Shown here in pieces: positions 14,019 through 22,100 of a stretch of 22,969 nt of DNA. The DNA comes from JAUVXJ01 sp034430275 (lineage in GTDB: Bacteria; Chloroflexota; Anaerolineae; UBA7937; B3-Chlor): contig DAOUEW010000142.1 of NCBI GenBank assembly GCA_034430275.1, forward strand, positions 1-22,969. Direction: 5' to 3'. Position 1 is the first letter of the stretch, and every line of letters starts with the position of its first letter. The notes under the pieces were generated by a model. The model was not told the origin of the DNA. It did not search any database and saw only the letters and a program-made list of their open reading frames with translations. Position numbers and translations under genes: made by a program.

Positions 14019-14044
14019 AAGAGCGGCCAGCGCTGCGCGCTCTT
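14019..14044 (+). other. Inverted repeat in the divergent lipoprotein/PIG-L intergenic region
   Basis: AAGAGCG (14019-14025) and CGCTCTT (14038-14044) form a 7-bp stem around a GC-rich loop that itself holds the palindrome CAGCGCTG. It lies just upstream of the lipoprotein -35 box, so an operator is possible; a role as hairpin is equally possible. Confidence 0.35.
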
Positions 14045-14122
14045 GACAGCCCTGGATGCCTGCACCTTGCCTGTGGACTCAGATCAGAACCTATGATACT
14101 CTTGCCTCCAGGAGATCACCAC

Positions 14123-14899
14123 GTGCAGAGAAGGACCGTCTTCCTCTCCCCACATCTCGATGACGCCGCCCTATCATGCGGAGGGTTGATCTGTTCCCAG
14201 GCTCTGAGCGGGACACCGGTCCTCGTAGTGTCCATCTTTGCCGGTCTACCTGCGCTGTCGTCAGTGTCCCCTCTCGCCACAGAGCTTCACGAGCGCTGGG
14301 GCAACACCGCCAACCCGGTGGGCGCGCGTCTTCAAGAGGACCGGAAGGCTATGCGGCTGTTGAGGGCCGATTGTCTCCATCTGGGGTACCTCGATGCTAT
14401 CTACCGAGCGGAGAGCGAGTCCTTCCTCTATACAGCGGATGAAGAGCTGTTTGCCCCTCCATGTCCCTCGGACGCGCGCCTGGTTGCTCAGATCGTTTCG
14501 GACCTGGGCAGTCTCCTCGTGGCTGAGGGCAACACGCTGTTTGCACCGCTGGCAGTCGGAAACCACGTGGACCACCACCTTGTCAGAGACGCAGCCCTGG
14601 CCCTGGCGAGTCCTTCTCTTCCAGTTGTCTTCTACGAAGACTACCCCTATGTGGAGCGGCCAGGAGATCTAACGGAGGCCCTAGACACGATCAGTCCTGC
14701 GACGTGGAAGTCAGATGTGCGGCCACTGAGCGAGGAGTGTTTGCAGACAAAGACCAAGGCCATCGCCGCCTACCGTTCCCAACTGGGCACCCTGTTCGGC
14801 GGCGAGGAGAGAATGGCTCGGCGGGTGCGGGACTACGCGCTCACCGTGAGTCCGAACCAAGAGTATGGCGAGAGATACTGGCGAAGAACCGGGGATTAG
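14123..14899 (+). CDS. PIG-L/LmbE-family deacetylase
   Basis: Zinc-dependent N-acetylglucosaminyl-type deacetylase fold, 258 residues. The diagnostic zinc motif SPHLDDAALSCGG (Pro-His-x-Asp-Asp) is at the N-terminus, and the distal ligand region is VGNHVDHHLVRDAA; VVFYEDYPYVERP is a further family motif. Members act on GlcNAc-containing sugars, mycothiol or bacillithiol precursors and others, so the substrate is unknown here. The GTG at 14123 follows CAGGAG at good spacing; the ATG ten codons earlier (14093) overlaps a likely -10 (TATGAT at 14092-14097) and has no ribosome binding site. No glycosyltransferase is adjacent that could narrow the substrate. Confidence 0.88.
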   Translation: MQRRTVFLSPHLDDAALSCGGLICSQALSGTPVLVVSIFAGLPALSSVSPLATELHERWGNTANPVGARLQEDRKAMRLLRADCLHLGYLDAIYRAESESFLYTADEELFAPPCPSDARLVAQIVSDLGSLLVAEGNTLFAPLAVGNHVDHHLVRDAALALASPSLPVVFYEDYPYVERPGDLTEALDTISPATWKSDVRPLSEECLQTKTKAIAAYRSQLGTLFGGEERMARRVRDYALTVSPNQEYGERYWRRTGD

Positions 14900-14925
14900 T
14901 AATCTGGGGCATCTCGCACGCTCGG

Positions 14926-14955
14926 TTGAAGCCTAGCAGACTGGTATGCTATAAT
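14926..14955 (+). promoter_or_regulatory. Sigma-70-type promoter for thpR, giving a very short leader
   Basis: TTGAAG (14926-14931), an 18-base spacer and a perfect extended -10 TGCTATAAT (hexamer 14950-14955). The predicted start, near 14962, is only about 9 bases before the ATG at 14971, where no Shine-Dalgarno sequence is seen; the mRNA may be nearly leaderless. Confidence 0.65.
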
Positions 14956-14970
14956 CTGTTTGGGTGCAGA

Positions 14971-15558
14971 ATGGAGCAGATACGAAGCTTCGTGGCCATC
15001 GAGCTTAGCGAGCAACTGAAGGCGGAGCTCAGCTCGATCCAGGAGACGCTGAAGGTCAAGGGCGTCGCCGACCAGGTTCGCTGGGTCAAGCCGGACGGCA
15101 TACACCTTACCCTCCAGTTCCTGGGTGATGTACCGGCGGATAGGGTGAAGGAGATCTCCTTGGCCATGGCCGATGGTACCCGGGGAGTTGCCCCTTTCAA
15201 TCTCTCCTTCGCCGGAGTGGATTGCTTTCCTTCCACCAGTCGCCCAAACGTCCTTTGGGTCGGGGTGGAAGGCGACAGCGATACCCTCGCAGGGCTTCAA
15301 GCCAACATCCAGACTCGCCTCGCACGCCAGGGTTACCCGCCAGAGAAGCGGAAGTACACACCTCATCTCACCCTGGGCCGAGTGGCTCGGCACGTCGGCG
15401 ATGGGGATCGCCGCAGACTGGGCACGCTAGTCAGGACTTGCAGCATTGAGCCTCTGGGGGGGATGGAGGTGCGCGAGGTTTGCCTCATGAGGAGCCAACT
15501 GTCTCCGGCAGGGGCCCGGTATTCTCGGCTGGCAGTGGCAAAGCTGGAGGCCGAATGA
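14971..15558 (+). CDS. thpR: RNA 2',3'-cyclic phosphodiesterase
   Basis: 2H-phosphoesterase (LigT/ThpR family) that opens 2',3'-cyclic phosphates at RNA ends to 2'-phosphates and can ligate tRNA halves in vitro. The 195-residue protein has both catalytic HxTx motifs, HLTLQFLGD and HLTLGRVAR, about 80 residues apart, plus the family start RSFVAIELSEQLKAEL. The ATG at 14971 matches the family start; the open frame runs 89 codons further upstream through the PIG-L gene and is ignored. The TGA stop overlaps the next ATG (ATGA), so it is coupled to the LOG-like gene. Identification is secure. Confidence 0.95.
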   Translation: MEQIRSFVAIELSEQLKAELSSIQETLKVKGVADQVRWVKPDGIHLTLQFLGDVPADRVKEISLAMADGTRGVAPFNLSFAGVDCFPSTSRPNVLWVGVEGDSDTLAGLQANIQTRLARQGYPPEKRKYTPHLTLGRVARHVGDGDRRRLGTLVRTCSIEPLGGMEVREVCLMRSQLSPAGARYSRLAVAKLEAE

Positions 15559-16028
15559 CCATCGTGGCCGTGGTCGGAGATGGGTCTTGCTCGGCCGCTA
15601 CGGCCTGTCTGGCGGAGGAGACCGGACGCCTGCTGGCGGAGCATGGAGCCACCGTCGTCTGCGGAGGACTCGGCGGAGTGATGGAAGCCGCTTGCCGCGG
15701 AGCCAAGAGTGCTGGCGGTCTGACCATCGGCATCTTGCCCGGACGTAGGCGGCAGGACGCCAACCGCTACGTAGATATCCCGATCGTCACTGGCATGGGG
15801 GAGGCACGCAACGTGATCGTGGTCAGTTCCTCCGAATCGGTGATCGCCATCAGTGGAGGATACGGCACCTTGTCGGAGATCGCCCACGCTCTGAAACAGG
15901 GCATCCCTGTGGTCGGTCTGGGCTCCTGGCAACTGAGCAAAGATGGCCGGGAGGACACTCGGGCCATAGACCACTCCAGTGACCCGGCTGAAGCCGTGCA
16001 GAAAGCACTGGCGTTGGCCATAGAATAG
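15555..16028 (+). CDS. LOG-like/TIGR00725-family protein
   Basis: A 157-residue Rossmann-like protein of the LOG (lysine decarboxylase-like) superfamily, closest to the TIGR00725 group. Visible motifs are VCGGLGGVMEAACRGAKSAG (residues about 36-55), TIGILPG, and SGGYGTLSEIAHAL, the counterpart of PGGxGTxxE where Ser replaces the usual Pro. LOG enzymes hydrolyse nucleotide 5'-monophosphates to release the base, for example in cytokinin activation; this short branch has no proven reaction. The ATG overlaps the thpR stop (ATGA) and the phosphoribosyltransferase gene follows 15 bases later, making a nucleotide-related operon plausible. Confidence 0.88.
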   Translation: MTIVAVVGDGSCSAATACLAEETGRLLAEHGATVVCGGLGGVMEAACRGAKSAGGLTIGILPGRRRQDANRYVDIPIVTGMGEARNVIVVSSSESVIAISGGYGTLSEIAHALKQGIPVVGLGSWQLSKDGREDTRAIDHSSDPAEAVQKALALAIE

Positions 16029-16043
16029 AGAAGGGAGGCCGGC

Positions 16044-16691
16044 ATGCTTTTCCAGGACCGCCGTGAGGCCGGGCAGGCCTTGGCAAGGGAGTTGGCATCA
16101 TTCAAGGGCAGCTCCAACTTGATCGTGCTGGGCATCCCGCGAGGCGGAGTCGTGGTAGGGCACGAGATCGCCAAGGCGCTCGGAGCACCTATCGACGTCT
16201 ATATCACCCGAAAGATCGGCGCCCCCCACAACCCCGAGCTTGCCATCGGAGCCGTGGCCAGCGATGGCACGCTGATCATCGATCAACAGTTGGTGAGACG
16301 GCTCGGTGTGGATGAGGACTACATCGAAGAGGAATCGAAACGGCAGAAGGACGAGATCAGCAGGCGTCTGTCTGAGTACCGTGGGGACCGCCCAAGCCCT
16401 CAGTTAGCAGGGAAGATCGTGATCCTCGTTGACGATGGCGTAGCCACTGGTGCCACGACACTAGTCACCATCAGGGCGATCAAAGCCCAGGATCCCAGCG
16501 AACTGGTCTTGGCCGTTCCCGTTGGACCGCGGGATAGCATCGAGAGCCTCAGACAGGAAGTGGACAAGATCGTCTGCTTGCACGCCCCTGAGATCTTCTG
16601 GGCGGTAGGGGCTTTCTACAATGTGTTCGACCAGACTTCGGATGCCGAGGTGAAGGCTCTGCTACAGATCGACCAGGAGCAAGAGGTCTAG
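16044..16691 (+). CDS. Phosphoribosyltransferase family protein
   Basis: Type I phosphoribosyltransferase-fold protein of 215 residues. The PRPP-binding loop VILVDDGVATGATTLVT lies at about residues 130-146, and LGIPRGGVVVGHEIAKALGAP plus YITRKIGAPHNPELAIGA are typical of the putative PRTases often found beside dienelactone hydrolase or erythromycin esterase genes. The 2-His/aromatic details that define a base specificity are not obvious, so no substrate is assigned. Clear GAAGGGAGG ribosome binding site. It ends an operon with thpR and the LOG-like gene and converges on the Amt gene only 5 bases away, so the two transcripts must overlap. Confidence 0.88.
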   Translation: MLFQDRREAGQALARELASFKGSSNLIVLGIPRGGVVVGHEIAKALGAPIDVYITRKIGAPHNPELAIGAVASDGTLIIDQQLVRRLGVDEDYIEEESKRQKDEISRRLSEYRGDRPSPQLAGKIVILVDDGVATGATTLVTIRAIKAQDPSELVLAVPVGPRDSIESLRQEVDKIVCLHAPEIFWAVGAFYNVFDQTSDAEVKALLQIDQEQEV

Positions 16692-16696
16692 GAGCC

Positions 16697-18163
16697 TCAG
16701 CCACCGTCGCTCTGCCCGCCGGGACTACTCTCGTCCCCTGATTGTCGTATGCCCGACCTCAGTGCTTGCGTTCTGCGCGATAGGTCCCGCACCACGTAGA
16801 GAATCAGCCACGAGGCAGCGAGGGCCAGTAGCAGAAGAGCGACGATCCCCGTCAACTGTGCGTACAGCTGCGCCGGCCAGTCAGCCTGGAAGCCCGGCCC
16901 CGCAAGCAATCCGGACACCCCTTGCCCGTCTATGCCAAGGTACTGTGTGACACCCACCCCGTTCCAACCGGCGCCGGTGCTCCCATCCGCGAATACCCCG
17001 ACGGCTATCAAGCCCCACAAGCCAGATATGCCGTGCATGGCTACCGCGGCGGTGTGATCGTCGAGTCGCAGCTTCACGTCGAACAGGTAGATGCTCAGAG
17101 GAAGCAGAAGCCCCGCTATCGCCCCGATGACCAGAGCAGCCCAGGCAGGCACGAACGCACACGAAGCGCTGATGGCTATCAGAGCGGCCACCAAACCCCT
17201 GGCGACCATCAGCAGGTCCGGACCACCACGGACGAACCAAACGTACAACGAGCTCACCAGGATGCCTCCACACCCAGCGAGGACAACATTGAGCAGTATT
17301 CGCACGTAGGACACGCCCGACACCAGAGGACTACCCACCACCAGGCCAAACCACCCCAGCAGCAGCAGAAACGCCCCCAGGACACCAAGAACCGGAAAGT
17401 GCACGGGAGGAGGATCCGCCACGACCTTCACCGTGCTGGCCCTCGCTCCGGAGGCAACAATCGCCGCCAGAGCGAAGAACCCGCCCAGAGCATGGAGCGT
17501 GCCTGCGCCAGCATAATCCACGAACCCGTGCCCTAACTCAATGGTTGTGCCTAGTTGCGACAGGTAGCCACCTCCCCAGACCCAATTGCCGTAGACCGGA
17601 TACACCAGAACGCCGAAGACCATGCCCAACCCCACAAGAGCCAGGAATCTGAGACGCGTGGCCAAGGCCAGCATGGGAATGCACAATGCCGTGGCAGCTA
17701 ACGCCGCGTAGTACAAGAACACAGGAGCGACCTCCGTATCCAGCGAATCGCGGAGCACAAGAAACCCATCCAGACCTATGATACCCCATCCCGGACCCCA
17801 CACCCTGTCCACAGGCGACCACTCCGAGCGCAAGTCTTGCGCGCCCTCGAACTCGGAAACCAACCCCAGCCCCCCGAACTGTAGGCCGAAGCCCACCACA
17901 CCATAGACAACGACACCCAGAGCCAGAGCGATCATACCTACCGCTGCGACGGAGGCGGCCACTTCCCTCCTGGAGGCAGAGGTGGCCATCATAGTCAGCC
18001 CCGCGGGGATCAGGAAGACGAGACATGCCGCAACCAAGGACAAGTCGAGCTCCATCCCTGCGGCTACCAGGCGCCTGAGTGCGCCGGCGACTCCGGACCC
18101 AACGCCAGAAGTGAGAACCGCGGAGTATGCCAGAACCGCGCTCCAGATCATCATTATCGACAT
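16697..18163 (-). CDS. Divergent Amt/Rh-family ammonium transporter
   Basis: Polytopic membrane protein of 488 residues with about eleven hydrophobic segments, matching Amt/MEP/Rh. The pore twin-histidines are retained: His224 in DYAGAGTLHALGG (with Asp217, equivalent to E. coli AmtB Asp160/His168) and His377 in DDHTAAVAMHGISGLWG (His318). WVWGGGYLSQLG gives the periplasmic Trp (W148 equivalent), but nine extra residues separate it from Asp217. The Phe gate differs: WFGF of AmtB is WFGL here (Leu274 for Phe215), and the first gate Phe is not obvious. The first membrane segment lacks the usual PGLxFFYGG, and the C-terminal tail is not the canonical one. No glnK is adjacent. ATG at 18163 with GGGAGG site and promoter at 18192-18220. 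Confidence 0.9.
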   Translation of the reverse strand: MSIMMIWSAVLAYSAVLTSGVGSGVAGALRRLVAAGMELDLSLVAACLVFLIPAGLTMMATSASRREVAASVAAVGMIALALGVVVYGVVGFGLQFGGLGLVSEFEGAQDLRSEWSPVDRVWGPGWGIIGLDGFLVLRDSLDTEVAPVFLYYAALAATALCIPMLALATRLRFLALVGLGMVFGVLVYPVYGNWVWGGGYLSQLGTTIELGHGFVDYAGAGTLHALGGFFALAAIVASGARASTVKVVADPPPVHFPVLGVLGAFLLLLGWFGLVVGSPLVSGVSYVRILLNVVLAGCGGILVSSLYVWFVRGGPDLLMVARGLVAALIAISASCAFVPAWAALVIGAIAGLLLPLSIYLFDVKLRLDDHTAAVAMHGISGLWGLIAVGVFADGSTGAGWNGVGVTQYLGIDGQGVSGLLAGPGFQADWPAQLYAQLTGIVALLLLALAASWLILYVVRDLSRRTQALRSGIRQSGDESSPGGQSDGG

Positions 18164-18191
18164 GCTGCCTCCCAGTTCTCGATGTCACCGC

Positions 18192-18220
18192 ATTCTACCA
18201 CACGTCGGCTCGCGAGGCAA
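18192..18220 (-). promoter_or_regulatory. Sigma-70-type promoter for the Amt gene
   Basis: On the minus strand TTGCCT (18220-18215), a 17-base spacer and TAGAAT (18197-18192) preceded by TGG. It is about 28 bases upstream of the amt ATG and divergent from the HTH-receiver gene. Confidence 0.65.
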
Positions 18221-18275
18221 GGGGTACCTATTTCCTATTGCAGACAGCAGCTAACGACGATACACTTGAGGAGGA

Positions 18276-18294
18276 ATGCCAACAATGCCAACAA
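18276..18294 (+). repeat. 9-bp tandem duplication over the response-regulator start codon
   Basis: ATGCCAACA occurs twice in direct succession from 18276 to 18293, with one further A. Each copy supplies an in-frame ATG. The AGGAGG at 18269-18274 is only one base from the first ATG but ten bases from the second, so the duplication appears to set the usable start at 18285. Confidence 0.6.
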
Positions 18295-18920
18295 CCCCAA
18301 GAGAGGCCGCCCGGTCGCAAACGAAGAGACAACAGATGAGACGGCATAGGTTCCTGACCACAGGCGACATCGCCGCCTACTGTGAGGTCAGCAATGCTGC
18401 TGTTCTGAAATGGATCGACGCCGGCAAGCTCCCCGTGTTCACTACGCCAGGCGGGCACTATCGTGTCCTGCGGAACGACTTCCGTTACTTCCTCCTACGG
18501 CACGGCATGTTCGTAGATGACGGATTCTTCGGGAAGAGCCACAGTAGAAAGCGGATCCTGATTGTGGACGACGAGCCAACGGTGGTCACCTTCATCGAAA
18601 GCGCACTGCGCCTGATGGGTGCGTACGAGCTTGCCACGGCCACCGACGGCTTCGATGCGGGGCAGCAAGTCATCGCCTTCGAGCCCGATCTCATCATCTT
18701 GGACATCATGCTCCCTGGTATGGACGGCTTCGAGGTCTGCACCAGGGTGAAGACAGACCCAGCAACCGCCCATGTGAAGATCCTGGCTGTGACCGGGTTT
18801 GCCACCGAGGAGAACATTCAACGAATGCTGCACGCCGGCGCCGATGATTACCTTGGTAAACCCCTAAAGATGCAGGATCTACGAGAGAAGGTCGAGCACC
18901 TGCTCGGCACTGACGGATAG
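18285..18920 (+). CDS. Response regulator with N-terminal excisionase-type HTH and C-terminal receiver
   Basis: A 211-residue protein with unusual order: DNA-binding domain first, receiver last. Residues about 22-72 (RFLTTGDIAAYCEVS then LKWIDAGKLP, TPGGHYRVLRNDF) form the MerR-like winged helix typical of excisionase-family and BldC-type proteins. The CheY-like receiver from about residue 90 keeps all key residues: Asp95/Asp96 in ILIVDDEP, phospho-acceptor Asp140 in LIILDIMLPGMDG, Thr170 in AVTG and Lys192 in GKPL. Phosphorylation would probably come from the kinase encoded 247 bases downstream. The ATG at 18285 is preferred because an ATG at 18276 lies too close to AGGAGG. Its DNA target is unknown; the divergent amt promoter region is the nearest candidate. 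Confidence 0.9.
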   Translation: MPTTPREAARSQTKRQQMRRHRFLTTGDIAAYCEVSNAAVLKWIDAGKLPVFTTPGGHYRVLRNDFRYFLLRHGMFVDDGFFGKSHSRKRILIVDDEPTVVTFIESALRLMGAYELATATDGFDAGQQVIAFEPDLIILDIMLPGMDGFEVCTRVKTDPATAHVKILAVTGFATEENIQRMLHAGADDYLGKPLKMQDLREKVEHLLGTDG

Positions 18921-19084
18921 CACCATTGTGCCAAGCTGCCCGAAGGTAGGATCGCCATCGCGAGCGACGAGCGAACCCTTCGCCATATCGTACAATGAGA
19001 AGCTCAGCCGAAGAACTGTCCTTGATACAGCACCTGTGGCCATTCTCGTCACCTCCGCCGCGGTGGAGCGAGTCGCCAGCCTCT

Positions 19085-19105
19085 GCGTCAGCGAGGCGCT
19101 GACGC
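19085..19105 (+). other. Perfect 9-bp hairpin between response regulator and kinase genes
   Basis: GCGTCAGCG (19085-19093) and CGCTGACGC (19097-19105) are perfect complements with a 3-base AGG loop. Only two T bases follow, so a rho-independent terminator is unlikely; it could attenuate kinase expression relative to the regulator or be a protein-binding palindrome. Confidence 0.5.
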
Positions 19106-19167
19106 TTGCGGGGACGACCAAGCATGCAGTCCGCTACCGTGGACAGTCTCCAGGAAGCTGAGGGATC

Positions 19168-22100
19168 ATGAAGGCTCGCGGGGTTGACACAGCCCAATCA
19201 CCCAGTAGCAGAAGCCGCATCACTAGGAGTCTTGAGGAACTCAATGCGGTGGCCACCGCCATCGGAGGCGTGTTCAAGCTGGGCGACCTGCTGGAGCTCG
19301 CTCTCGACAAGTCCCTCGATCTCTCCACTGCTAACAAGGGTGCTATCCACTTGCTAGGGGAAACCGACCGAACGCTCGAACTTCTCGCTCACCGTGGGCT
19401 CTCGCCACAGTACGTGAAGACTTCTCCTGTGCTGGCCCTGGGAGAAGACATACCCGGACGCGTGGCACAGACAGCGCAACCACTTCTCGCAAGCCGCTCT
19501 TCGACTGACACGTCGCTTCGTTCCCATCTGATGGACGTTGAAGAATCTGGCTCGCTAGTGTGCCTGCCCCTACTGTCCAATGACCGAGTCCTGGGCACCA
19601 TGACCCTGCTGAGCGGTGAACAAGGTCACTTCGTGTACGACGACTTGCAGCTTCTCGGCTTCGTGGCGCGCCACATCGCAGCAGGCATCGAGAGTGCCAG
19701 GTTATTCCAAGAGAAAGAAGACCGCGTCCATGAACTCGCTGCTCTCAACGAGATAGGGCACGCTATTGGATCCACTTTGGATCTCGCTCCGGTCCTGAAG
19801 CTGGTTGCTCAGAAGACGGCACAGATCTGCAATGTCGAGCGCTGCAGCATCTTGCTCCTCGATCAGCAAAAGAAGAAGCTCGTGCCCATGATGTCACAAC
19901 TGGCCTCGGGAGCCAGGGACGCCGAACTGTGGCGGATGTTCAGGGAAGAGACCCTGCGCGAGGAAGTGGATGACCTCCCTGACGTGACAGAGGTGATCAG
20001 GAAAGGAAAGACAGTAGTCCTTGACGAACGATCAATTTCGCGCCTGCCCAAGCGATGGACCGAGCCCTTCAGCATAGCCAGCCTGCTTCTCGTGCCGCTG
20101 GTAACCAGAGAGGAGATCATCGGTCTTATGGGCCTGGACTACACGATGCCAGGGCGCCAATTCAGCGCCCGGCAAGTGGATCTGGCGACCACTCTTGGGC
20201 GGCAGGTGGCGATGGCCATCGAGAACGCGCGTCTATACTCACGCCAGAGGCGCCGGGCACTGCAACTCACTATCATCAACGAGGTTGGTCGCCGTGCTAC
20301 CTCTAGCCTCGATCTAGAAACGCTGCTGCGGGAGACTGCGGCGGCCATACGGGAAGGCTTCAACTACGACTTCGTGTCGATACTCCTGGCCGATGCGAAG
20401 GCTGGCAAGATGGTCCAGCGAGCGGAGTCTGGTCGCGCCGAACACATGCACGTGCCTGAGTACAGTCAGAGCGCGGGAGAGGGTCTCGTCGGTTGGGCAG
20501 TGAGGCAGAGAAAAGCCATCGTGGTCAATGACGTCAGCCGCGACGCTCGATACCTCGAAGGTTTCCCGGACAGACCCTTCACACAATCGGAAATGGTCGT
20601 GCCTATCAGTCTAGGCGACAAAGTGATCGCTGCCCTGGATATCCAATCGGCTGAGCTGAACGCGTTTGACCTCACCGACCTCATGTCCATGCAAGCCATC
20701 GTGGATCGGTTGACAGCGGCCATACGCAACGCACAGCTATACGAGGAGATCACCCGGCACTCCACCGATCTTGAGGCCGCCAACCGGCAACTCATGGCGC
20801 TCCAGGAGGTGGGTGCATCTCTGGCGCGCACGTGGAGCCTGCAGGACGTGCTCCAGAATACCGTGGATAGTGTGGTCAAGGGCCTGGGCTATTCGGTCGC
20901 TGTCATCGGTGTGGTGGACGCAGAACAGTTGGTGATGGAGAACGTTGTGCTCGGTGCAACCAACACAACTCTCCTCCAACAGATCGAAGACCTGGCCGGT
21001 GAGGAACTGAAGGGCATTCGACTGCCACTGGACCCCGAGAGCGGTGTGGTAGCCAGGGCTCTCTCGAAGGAGAGGTTGTTGATCACCGACAGCCTCCACG
21101 ACTTGTTTGGAGACGTTCTCGACCTGAAGGCGTGTGCAGAGGTGCAAGAGCTGGGTGGCATCAAGACGATCGTCACGATGCCGCTATTACTGGAGGACAA
21201 GCCACTGGGCGCCCTCTGTGCGGCGACCGGGCAAACCGAGGTCAGCCACGAGGATCTGGCGTCCCTGTCCGTCTTCGCCAATCAGGCGGCGCTGGCTATC
21301 GAGAACGTGAGGCTGTACGAGAGAACCAGAACTAGACTGAACCAGCTATCCACCCTGCATGAGGTTTCTGTCGCCGCCACTTCTACCCTGGAGCTGACGC
21401 AGATCCTCGATCGCATCGTAGGAGCCCTCCAGGAAACCCAGGGGTTCTCCAATCTGATGCTCATGCTCGTCGACGAGGAAGACGAGAACAAGAAGCTGAA
21501 GGTAGCAGCCGGTCGGGGCTATTCTCCGGCTCTCGCGGAGCGCATCGACTCCAAGGTGGGCGACGGTATCACCGGCTGGGTCGCGTTGACGGGCGAGCCG
21601 CTGAACGTTCCTGACGTGACCTTGGACGAGCGTTATGTCATGGTCGATGAGAATGTGCGCTCCGAGGTGTGCGTGCCACTGGCTGTTGGCAACAAGGTCA
21701 TCGGCGTCCTGAACGCTGAGAGCAGTGAAGTGGCCGCCTTCTCCGACGACACCGTCCGCTTTCTGTCCACCCTGGCCGGTCAACTCGCCGTGATCATAGA
21801 GAATGCCCAGCTCTTTCAGAGGGTGGCTCAGAGCGAGCGCGACTGGGAAGATACCTTCAAGGCGATCACGGACGGCATTGCGATCTGCGACGCGGACCTG
21901 AGCATACTGCGGGTCAATCCTGCCCTGGCAAACATCATGGAGACATCTCCAGAGACACTGGTGGGCAGACGCTGCTTCGAGATCTTCTCCTACTGCACAG
22001 GGCCTACCAGCGCTTCCTGTCCTCACCGACACGCCATGCGGACGGGGGAACCAACCTCCATCGAGGTTGACGAACCGCCTCTCAAGAAGACCCTTCACAT

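Noticed and set aside
18238..18266. Promoter TTGCAG-N17-TACACT for the HTH-receiver gene
   Set aside because: The implied start near 18273 would remove the AGGAGG ribosome binding site, so it is unlikely to serve this gene.
18928..19161. 77-codon open frame between the response regulator and kinase genes
   Set aside because: No Shine-Dalgarno sequence, no familiar motif, and it contains the perfect hairpin; may be a relic but cannot be supported.
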